Shown: positions 59,818-64,000 of the stretch, piece by piece
How positions within the stretch are numbered: position 1 is the stretch's first letter
How the letters are laid out: every line of letters starts with the position of its first letter
Assembly: GCF_040829825.1 (NCBI RefSeq)
Contig: NZ_JBFOLH010000004.1
Strand: one strand, 5' to 3'
DNA: 64,000 nucleotides
DNA from: Leadbetterella sp040829825
GTDB taxonomy: Bacteria > Bacteroidota > Bacteroidia > Cytophagales > Spirosomataceae
The notes under the pieces: generated by a model
The model's input: the letters and a program-made list of their open reading frames with translations, nothing else
The model's database searches: none
What the model was told of the DNA's origin: nothing
Position numbers and translations under genes: made by a program

Positions 59818-60840
59818 ATGAAAAAGCTATTGTTCCTCTTGTTATTGTTAAGCGCCAAAGGGTTTGCTTTTCAGTCAGATACTACTATTATCGAGTATAA
59901 CGACAACGTCTTTCACAAAAAGATCAAGGTAAAAAGCGACAAATCTGTGAATGTGGTCTACCCGCGCACACTGAACATCCATCATGTGCTGAAGGCCTTT
60001 GATGTGGATTCAACCGAAAGAGAGCGGGTTTGGGTCTTTCTTGAAAGGAGCCGGAATACGCGGGATACCCTCGTAACGGTGAGCCGCAGCGGCGACCGCA
60101 TCACGGTCACTACCCGGAACCTCCCCGGTGCAATACCTGACGATGAGATCGTCTCGTACGAACCCAAAAGAGATTTCGACGTACAGATCTCTGCTGACGG
60201 CTCGGGGCCTTCCCGGAATTACTACAGCGGCCGCTTTTTTTCACGAACCGACTTCGCCATCTACCTGGGCCTGAACAGCTATACCGGCCAGGCCGATATC
60301 AGCCCGGATAACCTGAGCGAGCTGCGGGTATGGCCCTCACGCTACGTGGCTCTCTCCTTCCGGGGAAATGCCACCCTGGCCAACACCAAAAGAACGCACC
60401 TGGTGCTGAGCTACGGACCCGAGTTTGCCTGGCATAACTTTATGCTGATCAACAGCCATACCCTGCAGTACGAAAACGGCCAGGCCCTGTTTACCGAAAG
60501 CAGCAAGCCCCTGTCGAAAAGCAAGTTCGTGGTACCGCATGTGAATTTCCCCGTTCTGCTGAACATCGGGCTTAAAAAAGAGCGTTTCCGGCTGGGTTTG
60601 GGCGGGTATGTGGGATACCGCATCGGCGGGTATACCAAAGTGGTCTACAAAGACAGCAAGAGTAAAGAGAAATACAACGAGTCACTGGGTCTGAACGACC
60701 TGAAATACGGGCTCACCGCTGAAATAGGGCATAAAAACGGGGCTGCGCTGTTTTTCCGCTACGACCTGAGCGAGCTCTTCCGGAGCAACCAGGCCATTCC
60801 GAAAGACATGCAGGCGTTCAGCTTCGGGGTCAGGCTTTAA
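59818..60840 (+). CDS. Exported protein, probable outer-membrane beta-barrel
   Basis: A 340-residue protein with signal peptide MKKLLFLLLLLSAKGFAFQSD. The C-terminal half (about 135-340) has alternating aromatic/polar strands (YVALSFRGNATLAN, THLVLSYGPEFAWHNF, RFRLGLGGYVGYRIGGYTKV, YGLTAEIGHKNGAALFFRYDLSELF) ending FSFGVRL with an aromatic near the end, as in small outer-membrane barrels. Function unknown. It starts 6 nt after the membrane protein gene and is the third gene of the sigma-factor unit. Confidence 0.7.
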   Translation: MKKLLFLLLLLSAKGFAFQSDTTIIEYNDNVFHKKIKVKSDKSVNVVYPRTLNIHHVLKAFDVDSTERERVWVFLERSRNTRDTLVTVSRSGDRITVTTRNLPGAIPDDEIVSYEPKRDFDVQISADGSGPSRNYYSGRFFSRTDFAIYLGLNSYTGQADISPDNLSELRVWPSRYVALSFRGNATLANTKRTHLVLSYGPEFAWHNFMLINSHTLQYENGQALFTESSKPLSKSKFVVPHVNFPVLLNIGLKKERFRLGLGGYVGYRIGGYTKVVYKDSKSKEKYNESLGLNDLKYGLTAEIGHKNGAALFFRYDLSELFRSNQAIPKDMQAFSFGVRL

Positions 60841-60940
60841 GTTCCCGACTACGCTCGAACTGACGAGCCACGAGCGCTACCTGTCAGTTCGAGCGAAGTC
60901 GAGAACCAGGCGGGCGTAGTCGAGAACCGGGCGAAGCCGG
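60841..60940. repeat. GTTCGAGCGAAG-type palindromic repeat between the barrel gene and ppiB
   Basis: GTTCCCGACTACGCTCGAAC (60841-60860) starts directly after the stop codon and faces CTGTCAGTTCGAGCGAAG (60881-60898), followed by further GTCGAGAACC and CGGGAAC units. Same family as 37913-37970; both contain the block GAGAACCAGGCG. Confidence 0.85.
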
Positions 60941-60971
60941 GAACCCAACATAATCAGGAACGCAAAACCGC

Positions 60972-61418
60972 CTATACGGTTTCCGGTTCAATAACGGTTA
61001 CTTTCTGAATCGTATCGCCCTGGCGGATCTCGTCAATGATATCCAGTCCTTCCACTACCTTTCCGAAACAGGTGTGGTTCCTGTCGAGGTGAGCCGTATT
61101 CTGGCGGTTGTGGCAGATAAAAAACTGCGATCCCCCCGTATTTCTTCCCCGGTGCGCCATTGAAAGCACTCCCCGGTCATGGTATTGCCGGGTGCCGTCC
61201 AGCTCACAGGGGATGGTATAGCCCGGTCCGCCGGCACCGGTTCCGTCAGGACATCCGCCCTGCACCACAAACCCCGGTATCACCCGGTGAAACTTCAGCC
61301 CGTCGTAAAACCCTTTCTTTGACAGGTCAATAAAATTCTGCACCGCCAAAGGGGCGTCATCGTCATAAAATTCAATGAGTAAGGTACCCTTGTCGGTTAC
61401 CATTTCTGCTTTGCGCAT
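60972..61418 (-). CDS. ppiB: Peptidyl-prolyl cis-trans isomerase, cyclophilin type
   Basis: A 148-residue cytoplasmic cyclophilin with KFHRVIPGFVVQGGCPDGTGAGGPGYTIPCE (catalytic Arg in FHRV), GVLSMAHRGRNTGGSQFFICH and HTCFGKVVEGLDIID. It has no signal peptide. It catalyses proline isomerisation during folding. A lipoprotein gene lies just upstream (6-nt gap) on the same strand. Confidence 0.94.
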   Translation of the reverse strand: MRKAEMVTDKGTLLIEFYDDDAPLAVQNFIDLSKKGFYDGLKFHRVIPGFVVQGGCPDGTGAGGPGYTIPCELDGTRQYHDRGVLSMAHRGRNTGGSQFFICHNRQNTAHLDRNHTCFGKVVEGLDIIDEIRQGDTIQKVTVIEPETV

Positions 61419-61423
61419 AAAAC

Positions 61424-61831
61424 TTATAAATTTGATTGTTCCACAACATGTCCGCCTTTCCGGATCATCACCTCTTTTACCAGCTTTACGGCGTTCAGGT
61501 AAAGCACCAGGCTTTCGGCGTTGGTAGGCTCCTGTATCTGCTCACACTGAGGGCCCGGCTCCAGGTAATACACAAAAATCTTTTCGTTCTTCCTGTCCAG
61601 CACCTGGTAGTCATACCGGCCGATAGCCTTGGCAATCTCGTTCTCGGAGATGCCCAGGAAACGGTCTTTGTTCTCTTTCAGAAGCTCAATCTGCCGCTCA
61701 CGCGCACCGTTACATCCGGCCCGGTCGGCTTTGAAAGCGGCCCCGTCCAGCCCGGGAATTTCCAGGGGATCAGAATAGGAGCACCCGGTGAGAAAAAGAG
61801 AAAAAACGAGTACGAAAAATCCTGGCTTCAT
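61424..61831 (-). CDS. Small lipoprotein of unknown function
   Basis: A 135-residue lipoprotein; the ATG at 61831 starts the signal MKPGFFVLVFSLFLTGCSYSD with lipobox LTGC (Cys about 17). The mature part has the segments GAAFKADRAGCNGARERQIELLKENKDRFLGISENEIAKAIGRYDYQVLDRKNEKIFVYYLEPGPQC. The ISENEIAKAIGRYDY stretch resembles BamE/SmpA-like or related small domains only weakly. Function unknown. It lies 2 nt after the holin-4-like gene and 5 nt before ppiB. Confidence 0.75.
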   Translation of the reverse strand: MKPGFFVLVFSLFLTGCSYSDPLEIPGLDGAAFKADRAGCNGARERQIELLKENKDRFLGISENEIAKAIGRYDYQVLDRKNEKIFVYYLEPGPQCEQIQEPTNAESLVLYLNAVKLVKEVMIRKGGHVVEQSNL

Positions 61832-61833
61832 AA

Positions 61834-62172
61834 CTAGTCCTGGAAGCTGCCCACAATACTGTTGGCAATAGATAAAAGAAAACTGAATATCAGGGCGGTG
61901 AAGAAACCGCTCACCTGGAAGCCGTCTACCAGGTACGTACAAAGATATACCACGGCCACCGAGATGACCAGGGAGAAAAGCCCCAGCGTCAGGAAAGTAA
62001 TAGGAAACGAAATAAGGTCGAGCAACGGCCTTACAAACGTATTCAGGATACTCATCACGAAAGCCACAATAACCCCTGTGGTCAGGGTATCTACCGTAAT
62101 GCCGCTGAATAATTTGGGCATCAGGTAAACCAGCGCCCCGGTCAGTACGAGGCGTATTGCATAATTGATCAT
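61834..62172 (-). CDS. Phage holin family 4 (YvlD-like) membrane protein
   Basis: A 112-residue protein with four membrane helices: YAIRLVLTGALVYLMPKLFSGI, TGVIVAFVMSILNTFVRPLL, FPITFLTLGLFSLVISVAVVYL, and FFTALIFSFLLSIANSIVG. NTFVRPLLxLISFPITFLTLGLF is the family hallmark. Despite the name these are ordinary chromosomal proteins with no proven lytic role. Start overlaps the hisIE stop by 4 nt. Confidence 0.87.
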   Translation of the reverse strand: MINYAIRLVLTGALVYLMPKLFSGITVDTLTTGVIVAFVMSILNTFVRPLLDLISFPITFLTLGLFSLVISVAVVYLCTYLVDGFQVSGFFTALIFSFLLSIANSIVGSFQD

Positions 62173-62765
62173 GAGCTATGTCGTTTAATTAAAACATCCA
62201 GTACTTCATCCAGCTCCACCTCTTTGGCTTCCAATAGCACAAGGTAGTGAAAAAGCAGGTCGGCAGCCTCCCCGAGGAACAGGTCTTTATGGTCGTCTTT
62301 TGCCTCGATGACCAGCTCTACCGCCTCTTCGCCCACTTTCTGGGCAACTTTATTGATTCCTTTTGCAAAAAGAGAAGCGGTATACGACTGCCCGGAAGGA
62401 TTGAGCTTCCTGTCGTGGATAATCCCGGTCAGGTAACGTATAAACGCCACCTTCCCTGTATTCTGTTCCTCCCAGCAGGTATCGGCTCCGGTATGGCACA
62501 CCGGTCCGGCGGGTTGCGCCTGGATCAGGAGAGAATCGCCGTCACAATCTACCGCGTGACTTATATAGGTAAGGTAGTTTCCGGAGGCCTCTCCTTTGGT
62601 CCAGAGCCGGTTTTTCGACCGGCTGAAAAAAGTTACCTTCCCGGTGCTCAGGGTATGCTGCAGGGCCTCTGCATCCATATATCCCTGCATAAGTACCTTA
62701 CCCGTAAGGTGATCCTGAACAATGGCCGGTACCAGCCCTTTTGAAAAGTCTGCTTCTCTTGTCAT
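62169..62765 (-). CDS. hisIE: Bifunctional phosphoribosyl-AMP cyclohydrolase / phosphoribosyl-ATP pyrophosphatase
   Basis: A 198-residue fusion for histidine steps 2 and 3; the ATG at 62765 gives the normal start (MTREADFSKGLVPAIVQDH). HisI half: KVLMQGYMDAEALQHTL, TFFSRSKNRLWTKGEASGNYL, DCDGDSLLIQ, GPVCHTGADTCW (zinc-binding Cys and Asp residues). HisE half: SYTASLFAKGINKVAQKVGEEAVELVIEAK and EAADLLFHYLVLL. The other his genes are not in the window. Confidence 0.96.
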   Translation of the reverse strand: MTREADFSKGLVPAIVQDHLTGKVLMQGYMDAEALQHTLSTGKVTFFSRSKNRLWTKGEASGNYLTYISHAVDCDGDSLLIQAQPAGPVCHTGADTCWEEQNTGKVAFIRYLTGIIHDRKLNPSGQSYTASLFAKGINKVAQKVGEEAVELVIEAKDDHKDLFLGEAADLLFHYLVLLEAKEVELDEVLDVLIKRHSS

Positions 62766-62887
62766 AACTGAGTACAATATTAGTGATTGAATTGAAGAAA
62801 CTGATAAAATTTTGTTCAGAAATTTTGACAGAAAAAAAACTCCTTCTATCTTTGCACCCACATTGAACGGGAGAGATTCTCCGAAAT

Positions 62888-62960
62888 GCGGAAGTAGCTC
62901 AGTTGGTAGAGCGTAACCTTGCCAAGGTTAAGGTCGCGGGTTCGAGACCCGTCTTCCGCT
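62888..62960 (+). tRNA. tRNA-Gly (GCC)
   Basis: Cloverleaf with acceptor GCGGAAG/CTTCCGC, D arm GTAGCTCAGTTGGTAGAGC, anticodon arm TAACC-TTGCCAA-GGTTA (anticodon GCC) and T arm GCGGGTTCGAGACCCGT. CCA is encoded right after (62961-62963). Differs from the tRNA at 63145 in two positions only. Confidence 0.96.
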
Positions 62961-63023
62961 CCAACAGCAGGAAAGTTCCTATGAAAATGGGAGCTTTTTT
63001 TGTCTGTGTTCTGTAAAACAGAG

Positions 63024-63109
63024 GCCGGGGTGGTGGAACTGGTAGACACGCAGGACTTAAAATCCTGTGAGGCTTATCCCTCGTACGGGTTCGATTCCCG
63101 TCCCCGGTA
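63024..63109 (+). tRNA. tRNA-Leu (TAA)
   Basis: Class II tRNA of 86 nt: acceptor GCCGGGG/CCCCGGT, anticodon arm CAGGA-CTTAAAA-TCCTG (anticodon TAA), long variable arm, T arm GGGTTCGATTCCCGT. It is placed between the two near-identical tRNA-Gly genes. Confidence 0.96.
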
Positions 63110-63144
63110 CTGAACAAAATGCCGTTCACCGGCCGTTTCAATAC

Positions 63145-63217
63145 GCGGAAGTAGCTCAGCTGGTAGAGCGTAACCTTCCCAAGGTTAAGGTCGCGGGTTC
63201 GAGACCCGTCTTCCGCT
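63145..63217 (+). tRNA. tRNA-Gly (CCC)
   Basis: Same sequence as the tRNA at 62888 except T to C in the D loop and G to C at the first anticodon position, giving anticodon CCC for GGG codons. CCA is not encoded (CTTC follows). Clearly a duplicated gene that changed its codon specificity within glycine. Confidence 0.93.
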
Positions 63218-63320
63218 CTTCAAAAACGTTCCCTCTTCAGGTTTATTTATTTCCCGGGCAGATTACCGGGCTTTGTTGTTTAAGCCGTTTCCGGAAATTT
63301 CCGAATGCCCTGTATACGCA

Positions 63321-63346
63321 AAAAGCAGGCCCTAAAGCCTGCTTTT
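63321..63346. terminator. Bidirectional terminator between tRNA-Gly and tRNA-Cys
   Basis: AAAAGCAGGC and GCCTGCTTTT form a 10-bp stem with a 6-nt loop. The A and T runs on either side allow termination from both directions: of the plus-strand tRNA cluster and of the minus-strand tRNA-Cys, whose 3' end is only 3 nt away. Confidence 0.85.
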
Positions 63347-63348
63347 CG

Positions 63349-63419
63349 AGGTTTCGAGCGGATTCGAACCGCTGTACGAGGTTTTGCAGACCTCTGCCTA
63401 GCCTCTCGGCCACGAAACC
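63349..63419 (-). tRNA. tRNA-Cys (GCA)
   Basis: Minus-strand cloverleaf of 71 nt: acceptor GGTTTCG/CGAAACC, anticodon arm GAGGT-CTGCAAA-ACCTC (anticodon GCA), T arm GCGGTTCGAATCCGC. Convergent with the three plus-strand tRNAs. Confidence 0.95.
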
Positions 63420-63753
63420 GTTCCTCAATTGGAAATGCAAAGGTACCGGTTTTCGTTTAGTTATCCAAAATTTCTCACGGATAAAATCTACCTGGATTTC
63501 TCCCACAAGCTGTCAGCCTCCAGCTATTAGAAACCGGGCACACCCGGAGATATGCCTCCCGCCGCGGCTGATAGCTATTAAGAATCTGTGTGGTTCCATC
63601 TGACAGCTGCTTTTTCAGAACAGGGGTGTCCAAAAAGTCGTACAGTAACCACGAAGTGGTCAAATGTTTTCCCTTTTTCCAAAGCCTTACAATCTGTGAG
63701 AAATTACCCCTTTCCGTGAGAAAAATACACTTTTTTTCGGAACTTTGCACGGC
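63420..63753. other. Repeat-rich spacer with possible IS-end remnant
   Basis: No gene seen. AGCTGTCAG (63508-63516) and CTGACAGCT (63600-63608) are inverted copies, related to the repeat at 10770-10862. The following GGGGTGTCCAAAAAGTC (about 63624-63640) looks like a transposase-type terminal repeat, and ACCAC-GAA-GTGGT (63648-63660) followed by CAAAT matches the repeat units upstream of dxr. The stretch is a mosaic of old repeat ends. Confidence 0.5.
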
Positions 63754-64000
63754 ATGAAAATTCCTTTAACTGCCATCATTCTGACCTTCAATGAAGAAAA
63801 AAACATCGTTGAATGTCTCGACAGCCTGGTTTCGTGGGTAGACCAGGTAATTGTTGTTGATTCGTATTCCACTGACGCCACCCTGGAGCTGATCAGCCGT
63901 TACCCCGGTGTGCAGGTGCATCAGCACGAATTTGTGAACTATTCGGTACAGCGGAACTGGGCCTTTGAACATGTGGCTATCCGCAATGAATTTATCATGA
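63754..64000 (+). CDS. Family 2 glycosyltransferase, N-terminal part
   Basis: The first 82 residues are present; the gene continues beyond the window. MKIPLTAIILTFNEEKNIVECLDSLVSWVDQVIVVDSYSTDATLELI is the GT-A fold start of GT2 enzymes, with the nucleotide-binding DSYSTD motif. The wording (LTFNEE..I..CL.S..W.D.I.VVDSYSTD.T) is like the WaaE/KdtX group that acts in lipopolysaccharide core synthesis. Substrate cannot be decided from this part. Confidence 0.85.
   Translation, partial: MKIPLTAIILTFNEEKNIVECLDSLVSWVDQVIVVDSYSTDATLELISRYPGVQVHQHEFVNYSVQRNWAFEHVAIRNEFIM

Noticed and set aside
61834..62172. Prophage lysis gene
   Set aside because: The holin-4/YvlD family is common on chromosomes; neighbours are hisIE, a lipoprotein and ppiB, with no phage genes.
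63067..63603. 178-codon frame across tRNA-Gly and tRNA-Cys
   Set aside because: It crosses tRNA genes and a terminator and has no recognisable domain.

Overview
The window comes from the chromosome of a Bacteroidota bacterium, most likely a Cytophagales/Spirosomataceae-type organism. The reasons are the SusC/SusD pair with a hybrid two-component regulator, candidate -7 elements of the form TAnnTTTG, lack of strong Shine-Dalgarno sequences, many SPI/SPII-exported glycoside hydrolases, and Bacteroidota-typical families (DUF3127, DUF5690, DUF4450). I cannot name a genus from sequence alone.

Region 1 (1-24744) is mainly a rhamnogalacturonan-I polysaccharide utilisation locus. It follows a partial Bro-N gene, a yjdM gene and a decayed Fic remnant. 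Reading leftwards from 20349, the locus encodes SusC, SusD, a PL11 rhamnogalacturonan lyase, a GH105-CE12 fusion (unsaturated galacturonyl hydrolase plus rhamnogalacturonan acetylesterase), L-rhamnose mutarotase, a second GH105, a shortened DUF4450 protein, GH28, GH106 (alpha-L-rhamnosidase), GH28 and a GH43-like protein. A hybrid two-component system (HTCS) regulator is encoded divergently. The set covers backbone cleavage, deacetylation, unsaturated-end removal, rhamnose release and rhamnose anomer conversion. An AT-rich islet with a hairpin element splits the locus, next to the shortened DUF4450 gene.

Region 2 (24739-34202) has a HigBA-type toxin-antitoxin pair, then an NtrB/NtrC-like two-component pair beside a five-gene efflux operon (HlyD-type adaptor, TolC-type channel, MacB-like ATPase, two FtsX-type permeases). 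The NtrC-like protein has GAFAEA in place of the sigma54-contact motif GAFTGA.

Region 3 (34629-45000) is mostly housekeeping: acpP-fabF-rnc, kdsA, dxr, an RluA-type pseudouridine synthase, a methyltransferase, a class C beta-lactamase-like hydrolase, tRNA-Tyr/Gly/Thr-tuf, and a DUF3127 protein with an SSB-like acidic tail.

Region 4 (45050-55533) holds an unrecognised protein with a DIDDTA motif like that of class II terpene cyclases, an AraC-type regulator, an orphan TolC + adaptor pair, ftsY, a sensor kinase/LytTR regulator pair, a DUF5690 transporter-like protein, and an antitoxin-like gene beside a decapitated ParE-like toxin.

Region 5 (55535-64000) has trpC-trpF-trpB (no trpA or trpE/G/D nearby), an ECF sigma factor/membrane protein/outer-membrane protein trio, ppiB, a lipoprotein, a holin-4-like membrane protein, hisIE, tRNA-Gly/Leu/Gly/Cys, and the start of a family 2 glycosyltransferase.

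A feature running through the whole window is the number of short palindromic repeats, of several unrelated families, placed at gene ends. Several of them supply the last codons or stop codon of a gene, or sit inside operons. One lies in the 5' end of the rhamnosidase gene. Another family is a MITE-like element with two copies 40 kb apart.
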